Assembly (NCBI RefSeq): GCF_002139875.1
Contig: NZ_CP018793.1
Coordinates: 1,302,001 to 1,366,000, forward strand
Source of the DNA: Campylobacter vicugnae
GTDB lineage: Bacteria; Campylobacterota; Campylobacteria; Campylobacterales; Campylobacteraceae
DNA: 64,000 nucleotides
Reading direction: 5' to 3'
Every line of letters begins with the position of its first letter. Position 1 is the first letter of the stretch. Of this stretch, positions 44,987 through 54,976 are shown one piece after another. The notes below the pieces were generated by a model that saw nothing but the letters and a program-made list of their open reading frames with translations, did no database searches and was not told the origin of the DNA. The position numbers and the translations under genes are program-made.

Positions 44987-46275
44987 TTAGCAAACTCCAC
45001 TAAAATCATACCGATAAACTTATCTTTTAAGCCACTATCTTCATAAAATTCAACTCTATAAATTTGCTCACTTTTATCCATTGAAAAGCGAGATTTTATC
45101 ATATTTTTACTCATTTTTATATCGCTTTCATCTTCTCTAGTTGTGCCATATCCTATAATATTTGTTCTTACTCCATCTTTTTTAATAATTTTAAAGCTAT
45201 TTTTTACCATAATTTTTTGACCTAATTTGATAAATTCAGGCTCATTTCCATCTATACTAATTCCTATTTCATCAATTAAATTAGAGTATTCAAAAAACTC
45301 AGGAGTAAATCTTGTAACAATTCTATTTCCATAGTGAATATTGTACTCGTTTTTGTTTTTTGTTAATGCTACTAAGGCATTATCGCAATCAAGTTTTATC
45401 TGAGCATCACTAGGCAAAGGAATATAACCCAATCTAGATTTTGGCGAATAAAACATAAACTTGCCACACACTAGCATAGATAAATCTTCATCTAGAGCCT
45501 TTTTTACACCTTTTGGAGTAAGCTCAAATTTACGCTTAAACTCAATACCAGCAATCTTTAAATACTCCTCAACTGCAATTAGATGATAATAGACTCTTTC
45601 ATGAACTGGTAATGTCTTACTAGCTTCATTTGCATAAGCTGCTTTACCGTTTTTTATCGCAAAATATGATAAACTCTTTAACATCTCTTTATCGCCATCA
45701 GAGGTGTGAGTATTGCGAAGATGATATTTATGTGTTGTGTTTAAAAGTTTTGTATTTAGCTTATCTACTACTTTATTAGCAATCTCTTCTAAATTTCCAT
45801 ATAACACACCTTCAAGAGTGGCTTGATCTATTATAGCGATATTTCCCCAGCGATTTGGATTCATTGTTTTATTGATATATTTTGGACGATAAAAACCACT
45901 TCCATCATGCAAATTTATAAGCATAGTAATATTAGGTTGCAAAACCAAAGATTTAATCTGTTCTACTATATCTTTTTCAGGATCTTTATCTGAAAGTGTA
46001 TCAAATTTGCGGTTCATATCTCCATTTATACCACGAGATTTTTTAATAATGCTTGGCATATTTAAATTTGGCACTACATATAGCGATCCTGATGTAATCT
46101 CATATCCACGAGCTAATAAATTAGCAGACATAAATCCACCTGGTTCATCGCCTTGAATTCCACCAGTTACAAGTACAGTATTGTTATTATCAATGCCAAG
46201 TTTTATTAAAGAAAACTCTCCATAAGCATAACTAGCAAATATAAAAATAGTTAAAAATGCAATAATTTTACGCAA
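44983..46275 (-). CDS. pgp1: Peptidoglycan DL-carboxypeptidase Pgp1 (M14 family)
   Basis: This 430-aa periplasmic zinc enzyme trims tripeptides to dipeptides in peptidoglycan and is required for helical shape in C. jejuni. A signal peptide covers about residues 1-19. The M14 zinc motif appears as GGIQGDEPGGF (in place of HxxE) with a later INLHDGSGFY supplying the second ligand, as in other members of this divergent branch. The position between tsaD and dxr is as in C. jejuni. Confidence 0.9.
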   Translation of the reverse strand: MRKIIAFLTIFIFASYAYGEFSLIKLGIDNNNTVLVTGGIQGDEPGGFMSANLLARGYEITSGSLYVVPNLNMPSIIKKSRGINGDMNRKFDTLSDKDPEKDIVEQIKSLVLQPNITMLINLHDGSGFYRPKYINKTMNPNRWGNIAIIDQATLEGVLYGNLEEIANKVVDKLNTKLLNTTHKYHLRNTHTSDGDKEMLKSLSYFAIKNGKAAYANEASKTLPVHERVYYHLIAVEEYLKIAGIEFKRKFELTPKGVKKALDEDLSMLVCGKFMFYSPKSRLGYIPLPSDAQIKLDCDNALVALTKNKNEYNIHYGNRIVTRFTPEFFEYSNLIDEIGISIDGNEPEFIKLGQKIMVKNSFKIIKKDGVRTNIIGYGTTREDESDIKMSKNMIKSRFSMDKSEQIYRVEFYEDSGLKDKFIGMILVEFAK

Positions 46276-46330
46276 TATAATTCCTTTAATTTCTCATATT
46301 TTAATAATTTTTTGTTAAAAATTGATAAAT

Positions 46331-47422
46331 TTAACTAATATATCTATGTTTTATATACTCTCTTACTTTTTGATTTATCTCAATTACAGAATCTAAGCTA
46401 TCTAATTTAAAACAAGAAAATCTATCCAAAGCATCAAAAATCGCACTACTAATGGAGTTAAATTTAACCTTCTTACTTAAAAATCCTGCTACTATTTCAT
46501 CATTTGCAGCATTTATAATTGCACCAATTTGTGGATTTTGTAAAAGATTATCTTTTAAACTAAAAGCCCTATATCGCTCCAAATCAATTGGCTCAAGAGT
46601 TATATTTTGTAATTTTGTAATATCTAAATTTTCAATAATTCTTTGATTATTAAGACCTATAGCATGAGCAATAGCTAGTCTCATATCTGGTTTTGATATA
46701 TGTGCAGTCGTAGAGCCATCTTTAAATTCAATAAGTGCGTGAATTAAAGACTTTCTTTCTATATATGCTTCTATATTTTGGCATCCATATAGCCAAAACG
46801 CTTCAATAATCTCAAATAGCTTATTTACCATTGTAGCGCTATCAATAGTAATCTTTGCCCCCATATTCCAATTAGGATGTTTTAATGCGTCTTCTACACT
46901 AGCATCTTTTAAACTAGCAATATCACGCCCATAAAAGGCACCACCACTTGCTGTAATAATCAATCTATGTAGCTCTGGGCGATCTTTTAGCAAAAATTTA
47001 AGTCCAAAATGCTCACTATCAATTGGCGTAATCTTTGAACAATCTAAGAATTGCCCACCAGCTACAAGGCTCTCTTTATTTGCCAAAGCCAGATCAAATC
47101 CCAACTTTAAAGCCATCACACTAGGCACTAATCCATCAAATCCTACAAAAGCATTTATGAGTTTTGAGCCATGACTTTGCTCATCACATGCTATTAAAAA
47201 TTTCTCTATTCCATCTTTTTTGCTAAAGACAAATTTGTGATTTACCAAAGGTTTTAAGCTATCATCATCTATATATACTAATTTTGGAGAGAATTCCTCT
47301 ATTTGTGCGTTTAATACTTTAAGACTACTTTTACATGCTAAAGCATCGATTTTTAAGTTATACTCTTTGGCTAAATTTAATGCATTTAGACCGATACTTC
47401 CACTGCTACCAAGAATTATCAT
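46331..47422 (-). CDS. dxr: 1-deoxy-D-xylulose-5-phosphate reductoisomerase
   Basis: This 363-aa enzyme makes MEP in isoprenoid synthesis. The N-terminal NADPH motif GSSGSIGLNAL, the ALANKESLVAGG motif, ITPIDSEHFGLKF and the PNWNMGAKITIDSATMVNK motif are all present. It overlaps cdsA by 4 bases. It feeds the prenyl precursor to MqnP and MiaA reactions. Confidence 0.96.
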   Translation of the reverse strand: MIILGSSGSIGLNALNLAKEYNLKIDALACKSSLKVLNAQIEEFSPKLVYIDDDSLKPLVNHKFVFSKKDGIEKFLIACDEQSHGSKLINAFVGFDGLVPSVMALKLGFDLALANKESLVAGGQFLDCSKITPIDSEHFGLKFLLKDRPELHRLIITASGGAFYGRDIASLKDASVEDALKHPNWNMGAKITIDSATMVNKLFEIIEAFWLYGCQNIEAYIERKSLIHALIEFKDGSTTAHISKPDMRLAIAHAIGLNNQRIIENLDITKLQNITLEPIDLERYRAFSLKDNLLQNPQIGAIINAANDEIVAGFLSKKVKFNSISSAIFDALDRFSCFKLDSLDSVIEINQKVREYIKHRYIS

Positions 47423-48162
47423 ACAAGCACCATATACATCGCCAAGACGCCAAATAGATATCCATCCATTCTATCTAATAATCCACCCTGTTCGCCTAGT
47501 ATCACACCGCTATCTTTAACTCCAGCTAAACGCTTTAAATAGCTCTCAAAAAGATCACCAAATATACCAAAAATAACCACGCTAACAGAGCATAAAACAA
47601 CAATAACAAAAGCAATATCCATTAAGATTAGCCCTGAAATTATCCCAAAAATAGACCCGATCACAAATCCACCAGCCACGCCTTCAATTGTCTTATTTGG
47701 GCTTGCTAGGCTAAAGCTTCTTTTACCAAAAAATTTACCAACAAAATAGGCCCCACTATCACTAGCAATTACGCTAAATATCAACCAAAATAGAGCCGCA
47801 ATACCATAACTTTGATATATTGCAAATAGTATAAATATAGGTGCTGTTGGATATATAAAAGGCAAAATCAGCTTTAAATTCTCATTTTTAGTATATGCTA
47901 AAACACTAGCTACTACAACCAAATTTAAGATAATAATCTTAAAAACATCTTGTATTCCACCAACAAATGGGAGCAAGGTAAAAAATACTACTGCAATTAC
48001 TGCTAAAAATCTCTCTTTTAATCCATAAAGATTTAAACTCTCTAACACCGATATGGCTAAAATAACACCAAAAATTACAAAATTTAGCCAAAATATATTT
48101 AGCAATGCTACTGCCAAAAATGCTACGAATAAAGCAACACCGATCATAATTCTTTTTTTCAT
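47419..48162 (-). CDS. cdsA: Phosphatidate cytidylyltransferase CdsA
   Basis: This 247-aa polytopic enzyme produces CDP-diacylglycerol. About seven membrane helices and the C-terminal family signature (KRLAGVKDSGVILGEQGGLLDRMD, residues about 213-236; usually K.R..K.KD.g..iPGHGG..DR.D) are visible. It is encoded with dxr, as in many bacteria. Confidence 0.94.
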   Translation of the reverse strand: MKKRIMIGVALFVAFLAVALLNIFWLNFVIFGVILAISVLESLNLYGLKERFLAVIAVVFFTLLPFVGGIQDVFKIIILNLVVVASVLAYTKNENLKLILPFIYPTAPIFILFAIYQSYGIAALFWLIFSVIASDSGAYFVGKFFGKRSFSLASPNKTIEGVAGGFVIGSIFGIISGLILMDIAFVIVVLCSVSVVIFGIFGDLFESYLKRLAGVKDSGVILGEQGGLLDRMDGYLFGVLAMYMVLV

Positions 48163-48217
48163 AAACCATCCTTAAAAGCTATGATTTTATCCAAATTTAG
48201 CTAAAATTAAACCAAAT

Positions 48218-48529
48218 TTACTTTATAAACTTAGATACTACTTGACGTTTATTGTGTAGATCAAAATATTTTATCTCTACTTTTCCAGGAATATTTGGCA
48301 ATTTACACTGCAATGCCCACTGACGAACAACTCTATCTAAAGGATTTTTAATCGCATCTATGCGGCAACTCTCTACCCTTTGCCCATCAAAGCTAACTTG
48401 TATATTATTTGTATCACCACCATATATATATGCACCCATTGCTCCACGCTTAGCTACTACTATATCAATTTTACTAATGCTGCCAGCATTTAAAACTATA
48501 CAAAAAATTGCTAAAATTACAAATCTCAT
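48218..48529 (-). CDS. Exported hypothetical protein (103 aa)
   Basis: The start MRFVILAIFCIVLNAGS forms a signal peptide of about 17 residues; a longer frame from 48544 would place extra residues before it. The mature protein is about 85 residues with two cysteines (ESCRID and LQCKLP) that could form a disulfide, and beta-strand-like segments. No family recognised. Confidence 0.6.
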   Translation of the reverse strand: MRFVILAIFCIVLNAGSISKIDIVVAKRGAMGAYIYGGDTNNIQVSFDGQRVESCRIDAIKNPLDRVVRQWALQCKLPNIPGKVEIKYFDLHNKRQVVSKFIK

Positions 48530-48536
48530 ACCAACC

Positions 48537-48875
48537 TCAAACAACTATATCAAGTCTTTTAAACTCTATATCTTCATTATCATCAGCCATCTCTAATTCT
48601 TCATCTAATTCATCATCTCCACGATGTTTTGGCTTATGATTTTGCTCATTTAAATCCTCTTTTTGAGTCTGTTTTTCATGTTCATTTTCTGGATCTATTT
48701 TATAGGTTTCTTCAGTTGGACGAATCTCTTCTACCTCTTTTTTCTTCTGGACTGCAGCTGCAGCATTTATCGCTATTTGCATATCTAATTTAGATTGAAA
48801 ATCACTTTGAACTGAGGCAGCAGCTGGAGTATTTTGATTTACATATATTGTATTTGATATAGGACTAATTGCCAT
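48537..48875 (-). CDS. Acidic hypothetical protein (112 aa)
   Basis: The start MAISPISNTIYVNQN is chosen because AAAGG precedes it; an upstream start at 48938 has no such signal. The N-terminal 45 residues are Ala/Asn/Gln-rich; the C-terminal half is highly charged and disordered (DDELDEELEMADDNED). The N-terminus resembles Campylobacter proteins of unknown function. It precedes the exported protein gene by a few bases. Confidence 0.55.
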   Translation of the reverse strand: MAISPISNTIYVNQNTPAAASVQSDFQSKLDMQIAINAAAAVQKKKEVEEIRPTEETYKIDPENEHEKQTQKEDLNEQNHKPKHRGDDELDEELEMADDNEDIEFKRLDIVV

Positions 48876-49012
48876 AATTTTGCCTTTTATTTTTGCATAT
48901 TTTACCAAGTAAATCGGCAAATTTGACAATATTTGCAAATTTAAATCTCAAAATAGCTCTTAATTAATAAAAAAATGTTAATATTAAAGCCATTGCTTAT
49001 AAAAGGAAAAAT

Positions 49013-49945
49013 ATGAAAATAGTATGTCTAGATGCTGATACATTAGGTAATGATGTAGATTTAGATGCTGTATTTGGCAAATTTGGTGAGTTTGTTAGCT
49101 ATAATATGACTGAGGCTAATCAAACAGTTCAAAGACTTCAAAACGCAGATATAGTATTAACAAATAAAGTATTAATTACAAAAGATGTTATTGCTCAAAC
49201 AAATTTAAAATTAATCTGCGTGACTGCAACAGGGGTAAATAATATCGACTTAGAAGCTGCAAAAGAGGCTAATATTCCAGTTAAAAATGTAGCTGGCTAC
49301 TCTACAAATAGCGTAGCTCAACAAACTTTTGCCAATATTTTAGCTCTTAGAAATAGTACAAGCTACTATGAAAACTATGGCAAAAATAGCGATGGTTGGG
49401 CAAAAAGTCCAATATTTGTAAATTTAGATAGACCAATTTTCGAACTTAGCGGTAAAAGATTTTGCGTAGTTGGTCTTGGCACAATCGGTCTTGAAATAGC
49501 TAAAATCGCTCAAGCTTTTGGCTGCGATGTTTGCTACTATTCAACAAGTGGAAACAACTCAAATAGCGAATTTAAAAGAGTAAGCTTTAAAGAGGCTTTA
49601 CAGTGCGATATAATAAGCATTCACGCTCCATTAAATGAAAATACAAAAAATCTATTTGATGCTAATGCTCTAAACCAGCTAAAAGATGGCGCAATGCTTG
49701 TAAATAGCGGTCGTGGCGGTATAATAGATGAAGAAAAAATCGCCCAAATTATAGATGAGCGTGAAATTTATTTTGCTACTGATGTACTTGAAAAAGAGCC
49801 AATTAGAGCCGATCATCCTTTATTAAAAGTAAAAAATAAAGATAGATTAATGATTACTCCACATATTGCGTGGGCAAGCGTAGAGGCTAGAAAAAAACTA
49901 ATTGAGCTAAGTGCTAAAAATATAGAAGATTTCATAAAGGGGTAA
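49013..49945 (+). CDS. D-2-hydroxyacid dehydrogenase
   Basis: This 310-aa NAD-dependent dehydrogenase has the family motifs [20 protein letters not shown] (Rossmann), [26 protein letters not shown] and the catalytic His in ITPHIAWAS. Substrate (lactate, glycerate, hydroxypyruvate) is not fixed by sequence. It is followed after 2 bases by the YajQ gene. Confidence 0.88.
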   Translation: MKIVCLDADTLGNDVDLDAVFGKFGEFVSYNMTEANQTVQRLQNADIVLTNKVLITKDVIAQTNLKLICVTATGVNNIDLEAAKEANIPVKNVAGYSTNSVAQQTFANILALRNSTSYYENYGKNSDGWAKSPIFVNLDRPIFELSGKRFCVVGLGTIGLEIAKIAQAFGCDVCYYSTSGNNSNSEFKRVSFKEALQCDIISIHAPLNENTKNLFDANALNQLKDGAMLVNSGRGGIIDEEKIAQIIDEREIYFATDVLEKEPIRADHPLLKVKNKDRLMITPHIAWASVEARKKLIELSAKNIEDFIKG

Positions 49946-49947
49946 AA

Positions 49948-50445
49948 ATGGCTGATGAACATAGCTTTGATATAAGTGCAAGTGTCGATATGATGGAGGT
50001 AAAAAACGCTCTAGAAGTAGCTAAAAAAGAGGTTGCAAATAGGTTTGATTTTAAAGGGTTAAAGGCTGAAATTGAACTAAATGAAAAAGATAAAACCATT
50101 ACTCTTTTAAGCTCTAGCGACTCTAAAATAGACGCACTAAAAGATATAGTAATAAGCAAATTAATAAAACGAGAAATACCACCAGTTGCACTTAGTGAAA
50201 AAAGCAGAGAAAACGCAAGTGGTGGCAATACAAAATGCATACTAAAACTAAATGACACTCTTGATAGCGATAATGCTAAAAAAATTACAAAAGCGATAAA
50301 AGAGGCTAAAATCAAGGTAAATGCATCAATTAGAGGCGATGAAGTAAGAGTGGTAAGTAAGTCAATTGATGAGCTTCAAAATACAATAAAGCTAGTAAAA
50401 GGTTTAAATTTAGAACTACCACTAAGCTTTAAAAATCTAAAATAA
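49948..50445 (+). CDS. YajQ-family nucleotide-binding protein
   Basis: This 165-aa protein of the YajQ family begins with [20 protein letters not shown], then the NRFDFKG motif. Two ferredoxin-like domains are expected. Some homologues bind cyclic di-GMP and modulate regulators; no evidence here for the ligand. It is in an operon with the dehydrogenase and the DsbA-like gene. Confidence 0.85.
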   Translation: MADEHSFDISASVDMMEVKNALEVAKKEVANRFDFKGLKAEIELNEKDKTITLLSSSDSKIDALKDIVISKLIKREIPPVALSEKSRENASGGNTKCILKLNDTLDSDNAKKITKAIKEAKIKVNASIRGDEVRVVSKSIDELQNTIKLVKGLNLELPLSFKNLK

Positions 50446-50455
50446 AGAGGTTAAA

Positions 50456-51121
50456 ATGAAATTTAAAAAATTTATTACAGCATTTTTACTTTTACTAGCA
50501 GTAGGGGCAAATGCTATCACTGAAGGCAAAGAGTATATCAAACTACCTTCTCATGCGCAGTTTAAAGATGCTCAAAATAGCGTTATAGAGATCTTTAGCT
50601 ATGGATGTATTCACTGTTATAATCATTTTAGAGCTGGAACGCTAAAGTTTGTATCTGAAATCCTGCCAGATCTAAAATATGATGAATGGCAAGTACGCCA
50701 AATGGGGGAATTTGGCTTTTTAATGAGCGAGGTTTTAGGCTATGCTAAGAGCATAGATGAGAAAAATGGAATAAATAGCCTAAGTGCAAAATCAAATTTT
50801 CATCAAGTATTAAAAGGCTTTTTTGAAGATGCTTTTGTAAATAAAAAAACATATAAAAATGGCGAAGAATTCTACCAAAGAGCTGTAAGTATTTTAAAAG
50901 CAAATGGAGTGCAAAATGCTAGTATAAAATCTATCTTAGATTACGCAGATTCAAATGAGGGTAAAGAGTATGCCAAACTCACTGATCAAGCTTTAGAAGT
51001 TGCTAAAATTAGCGGTACTCCTGGATTTATAGTAAATGGTAAATACCTTATCAATATTGAACACATAAATAGCCAAGAAGAGCTAGTAGAGGTAATATCT
51101 GAGCTTATAAAATTAAAATAA
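50456..51121 (+). CDS. DsbA-like periplasmic thiol oxidoreductase
   Basis: This 221-aa protein has a signal peptide (about 1-20, ending VGANA) and a thioredoxin fold with the active-site motif CIHC (C50-C53) in SYGCIHCYNHF. A helical insertion and the cis-Pro strand SGTPGFIVNGKY follow. It should introduce disulfides in exported proteins. CIHC is one of the motifs found in the DsbA/DsbL group. Confidence 0.88.
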   Translation: MKFKKFITAFLLLLAVGANAITEGKEYIKLPSHAQFKDAQNSVIEIFSYGCIHCYNHFRAGTLKFVSEILPDLKYDEWQVRQMGEFGFLMSEVLGYAKSIDEKNGINSLSAKSNFHQVLKGFFEDAFVNKKTYKNGEEFYQRAVSILKANGVQNASIKSILDYADSNEGKEYAKLTDQALEVAKISGTPGFIVNGKYLINIEHINSQEELVEVISELIKLK

Positions 51122-51195
51122 AGTTAAATTTAATATTTAATTTAAAATATCTGCTATAATTTGCAATTTAAATCAATTTTAAAGAGTTATAGCAG

Positions 51196-52506
51196 ATGAA
51201 ACCTCTCTCCATAGTTCAAAATTTAGCGCTCAAATATGCAAAATATTCGTTAAATAGATCTTTAAAAACTCAACTAAATTTAGATATATTACAAAATAGT
51301 AAAACCAAACTTCCAGATCCAAATATAAATTATATGCTATATGCGCATATACCATTTTGTCATACATTTTGTCCATATTGTTCATTTCATAAATATGCCT
51401 ATGATGAAAACCTTGCTAAAGAGTATTTTAAAAATCTTCGCCAAGAAATGGAGCAAATCCATGCATTAGGATATAAATTTAACTCAATGTATGTTGGCGG
51501 TGGTACAACTCTTATAAATGAAAATGAGCTGATAAAAACCTTAGAGCTAGCCAAAAAGCTTTTTAATATAGATGAGATATCATGCGAGAGCGACCCAAGC
51601 CATATAGAACCTACAAACCTTAAACGCTTTAAAGGATTAATTAGTAGGTTAAGTATTGGCGTGCAAAGCTTTAATGATGATATTTTAAAGCGTGTTGGCA
51701 GATATGAGAAATTTGGCTCAAGTGTTGATTTAGTAAATAAACTAAAAAATGCAATTAATATCTTACCAGTTACAAGTATAGACCTAATATTTAACTTCCC
51801 AAATCAAACCAAAGATATGCTACTAAATGATATAAATCTAGCCAAAAGTATTAAAGCGCAGCAGATTACATTTTATCCGTTGATGAAATCAAATTTAACC
51901 AAAGCCAAAATTGCTTCTACTTTAGGCAATAGTTATAAAGATAATGAGTATGAGTTTTACTCTATTATAGAGGAAAATTTCAAAGATTATTATAAAAATA
52001 ACGCCTGGTCATACGCCAAAGAAAAATCTAGTCTAAATGATGAATATGTAAGCTCAAAACATGAGTATTTAGGAATTGGAAGTGGTGGATTTAGTTTTCT
52101 TGGTGGGGAGCTTTTTATCAATGCATTTAATCTAAATAAATATAATGAAAAAATTCAAAACCAACAAAGTTCAATAATTGCAAATTGCAAATTTAGCTTA
52201 AAAGAGCGGGTAAAATATCTATTTTTGACCGAAATTTTTAGTGGATTTATAGATATTGATAAATTTAATCAAACAAACAATATAAATCTATATAAAACTC
52301 TAAATTTAGAACTCAATCTCTTAAGGCTTGTTGGTGCGATAAAAATTCAAAACAATCATATAGGATCAACTCAATTTGGTAGATATTTATGGCTTAGCTT
52401 GATGAAGGAGTTTTATATCGGTATGGATAAGGTTAGAGCTATTTTCAAAGATGATGCAAAGCTTAAAAATAGCTCTAAAATAAATGTAATAAAGAGCCAA
52501 ATTTAG
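51196..52506 (+). CDS. HemN/HemW-like radical SAM protein (coproporphyrinogen III oxidase family)
   Basis: This 436-aa radical SAM enzyme has the cluster motif CHTFCPYC (CxxxCxxC) and the SAM motif YVGGGTTLIN. Also visible are RLSIGVQSFNDDIL and the HemN-family LIFNFPNQT. The C-terminus matches coproporphyrinogen oxidase-like proteins rather than HemN proper. It could be a heme-handling (HemW-like) protein; substrate is not certain. Confidence 0.82.
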   Translation: MKPLSIVQNLALKYAKYSLNRSLKTQLNLDILQNSKTKLPDPNINYMLYAHIPFCHTFCPYCSFHKYAYDENLAKEYFKNLRQEMEQIHALGYKFNSMYVGGGTTLINENELIKTLELAKKLFNIDEISCESDPSHIEPTNLKRFKGLISRLSIGVQSFNDDILKRVGRYEKFGSSVDLVNKLKNAINILPVTSIDLIFNFPNQTKDMLLNDINLAKSIKAQQITFYPLMKSNLTKAKIASTLGNSYKDNEYEFYSIIEENFKDYYKNNAWSYAKEKSSLNDEYVSSKHEYLGIGSGGFSFLGGELFINAFNLNKYNEKIQNQQSSIIANCKFSLKERVKYLFLTEIFSGFIDIDKFNQTNNINLYKTLNLELNLLRLVGAIKIQNNHIGSTQFGRYLWLSLMKEFYIGMDKVRAIFKDDAKLKNSSKINVIKSQI

Positions 52507-52507
52507 A

Positions 52508-53335
52508 TTATTTTATATATTTTATATTTGCTTTTACCTTTAATTTATTAAAATAATCCATTATAGCAATCTCTCTTTCTTGTTCTACCATTGCATTTAC
52601 TACAGCTTGTTCTACTACTTCAAATGGTGGTAGAACCGAGCCGTTTTTAGCTATTATATAAAACCTTTCTAAACCTGCTGGCCCTTCTAATATCGGAGTG
52701 AATTGTCCATTTGGTGTATTATTAAAAATATAAACAAGACCCGGAGCAATCTCAGATGAGCTTAGCGTCATACTCTCTTTTTGAACGCCTTTTATATTTG
52801 ATTTATAATCTTTTGCTTGAAGATTTAGAGCATTAGCGTCATTTGATAAATAGCGAACCAAACTCACCTTATCAAACTGCAAAAACAAACTAGGATTATT
52901 TTCATAAAATCTTTTAGCATTTTGTGGAGTTATATTTTGATTTGGCGTGTTTAAAATTCCAGCATAGAGTTTCTCTTTTTTAATCGAAATTTGCATATCT
53001 TCACGCAGTTTTGCTTCGCTTGTACCTCGTGATTTTAATAACTCCTTAAAGCTATTAACACTCATATTATTTGATGAGGCTAATTGGGCTATCTTTTGAT
53101 CAATTTCAAATTCGCTAACAGTTATATTTAATTTTTTTATTTGAGCAAGTTCAAGCTTATCTCTTATTAGCAAATTTAAGGCCTCTTCTTTATTTATATT
53201 CATTTTTTTCATTATATTGTTTAATTCATAGGTTGTAATAGGCTCATTATCTACAGTAGCAACTAATCCACCAACATATCTAGCATCGGCACAAATAGCC
53301 AAAAATAGTGCTGTAAAAATTAAATTTTTTATCAT
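52508..53335 (-). CDS. SurA-like periplasmic chaperone / peptidyl-prolyl isomerase
   Basis: This 275-aa exported protein has a signal peptide (about 1-18), an N-terminal SurA-type domain (VDNEPITTYELNNIMKKM), and a parvulin-like segment (about 145-245) followed by a C-terminal helix that completes the SurA fold. It should escort outer membrane proteins to the BamA complex. The gene order with gltX and malic enzyme matches the C. jejuni Cj1289 region as I recall it. Confidence 0.85.
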   Translation of the reverse strand: MIKNLIFTALFLAICADARYVGGLVATVDNEPITTYELNNIMKKMNINKEEALNLLIRDKLELAQIKKLNITVSEFEIDQKIAQLASSNNMSVNSFKELLKSRGTSEAKLREDMQISIKKEKLYAGILNTPNQNITPQNAKRFYENNPSLFLQFDKVSLVRYLSNDANALNLQAKDYKSNIKGVQKESMTLSSSEIAPGLVYIFNNTPNGQFTPILEGPAGLERFYIIAKNGSVLPPFEVVEQAVVNAMVEQEREIAIMDYFNKLKVKANIKYIK

Positions 53336-53406
53336 ATAAAACCTTTATTAAAGCAAATTTGAGCTAAAATTATATCCAAATTTAAATAAATAATAGGATA
53401 ATTATA

Positions 53407-54786
53407 ATGCTAACTACAAGATTTGCTCCATCTCCAACTGGATTTTTACACATTGGTGGGCTTAGAACTGCACTATATAGCTATCTTTATGCTCGCAAAA
53501 ATGGCGGTAAATTTCTACTTCGAATAGAAGATACCGATCTTAAAAGAAACTCACAAGAGGCTACAATTGCTATTAGAGAAGCCTTTAATTGGTGTGGGTT
53601 GGATTATGATGGTGAAGTAGAGTATCAATCAAAAAGATTTGATATTTATAAAAAATATATTGATCAACTACTAAAAGATGGCAAAGCCTATAAGTGCTAC
53701 ACTACTCAAGAAGAGCTAGCTCAAATGAGAGCTCAAGCTGAAGCCAATAAGCAAAGGCCAAAATATGATGGCAGATATAGAGATTTTAATGGCACACCAC
53801 CAGAGGGTATAGAACCAGTAATTCGTATAAAAGCTCCGCTTGATGGAGTAATTGAATTTACAGATGGAGTAAAAGGGTATATTAAATTTAACTGCGAGGA
53901 TATCTTAGATGATTTTATCATCGCTAGAAGCGATGGAAGTCCGACATATAACTTTTGCGTTGTTATAGATGATGCTCTTATGGGTATATCACATGTCATT
54001 AGAGGTGATGATCACCTAAGCAACACGCCAAAACAGATTATATTATATGAAGCACTTGGATTTAAAATACCACAATTTTTTCATGTAGCTATGATCAATG
54101 GAAGCGATGGAGCAAAACTAAGCAAACGCCATGGAGCAACAGATGTAATGGAGTATAAAAATATGGGCTATCTACCTGAGGCATTACTAAATTTCTTAGT
54201 GCGTCTTGGTTGGAGCCATGGAGATGATGAGATATTTAGTATGCATCAAATGTTAGAGCTATTTGATCCATATAATTTAAGCAAATCAGCCTCTACATAT
54301 AATCCATCAAAACTAGAATGGCTAAATGCTCACTACATAAAAACTTTACCATTTGAAAGATTAGCTGATGATATGCTATATTTTGGATTAGATTTTAGAG
54401 CAATAAATAAAGGCCAAATGCTACTAGATCTATTAAGAGAGCGTTCAAAAACTCTCTTAGAACTAAAAGCTTCGGCTCTTGCTATCATCAATCAACCAAC
54501 AGATTATGACCAAAATGCTGTGAAAAAATTTATAAATAATGATAATAAGCTACTTTTAAGCGAATTTGCCAACTCTCTTGGTAATGCCAATATGGACGCT
54601 AAGGCAGTTGAGGAGATGACAAATGAATTTCTAACTCAAAAAGGCAAAAAGCTAAAAGATCTAGCCCAGCCGATTAGAATAGCAATTACAGGCAGCGCAG
54701 TAAGTCCTAGTATCTTTGAAGTTATAGAATTTATCGGTCTTGATGAGTTAAAATCAAGAATCCAAAACTTCCTAAAATCTTTATAA
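53407..54786 (+). CDS. gltX: Glutamyl-tRNA synthetase
   Basis: This 459-aa class I synthetase has the HIGH motif in FAPSPTGFLHIGGLRTALYS and the KMSKS-equivalent in GAKLSKRHGATDV. The catalytic and anticodon-binding domains are complete. Epsilonproteobacteria often carry two GluRS, one of which charges tRNA-Gln for the amidotransferase route; which one this is cannot be read from the sequence here. Confidence 0.95.
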   Translation: MLTTRFAPSPTGFLHIGGLRTALYSYLYARKNGGKFLLRIEDTDLKRNSQEATIAIREAFNWCGLDYDGEVEYQSKRFDIYKKYIDQLLKDGKAYKCYTTQEELAQMRAQAEANKQRPKYDGRYRDFNGTPPEGIEPVIRIKAPLDGVIEFTDGVKGYIKFNCEDILDDFIIARSDGSPTYNFCVVIDDALMGISHVIRGDDHLSNTPKQIILYEALGFKIPQFFHVAMINGSDGAKLSKRHGATDVMEYKNMGYLPEALLNFLVRLGWSHGDDEIFSMHQMLELFDPYNLSKSASTYNPSKLEWLNAHYIKTLPFERLADDMLYFGLDFRAINKGQMLLDLLRERSKTLLELKASALAIINQPTDYDQNAVKKFINNDNKLLLSEFANSLGNANMDAKAVEEMTNEFLTQKGKKLKDLAQPIRIAITGSAVSPSIFEVIEFIGLDELKSRIQNFLKSL

Positions 54787-54791
54787 AACTT

Positions 54792-54826
54792 AGCTAGAGC
54801 TTAAGGCTCTGGCTTTTATTTTATTA
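54792..54826 (+). terminator. Rho-independent terminator after gltX
   Basis: AGCTAGAGC (54792-54800), loop TTAAG, GCTCTGGCT (54806-54814; one G-T pair) are followed by the T-rich tail TTTATTTTATT. It is 6 bases past the gltX stop. The gap to the malic enzyme (54787-54976) holds no other feature apart from a likely promoter. Confidence 0.8.
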
Positions 54827-54976
54827 AATATAGCTTAAATTTACCATTTAATTTACAAAAAGTAACACCTAAATAATAAATTTTATCTATTATATAAATA
54901 TTTACCTCCTATAAAATAAATTTAGGTTATAATTCTACATTATTTTAAAATTTAAAGTTAAATTTAAGGAAACAAT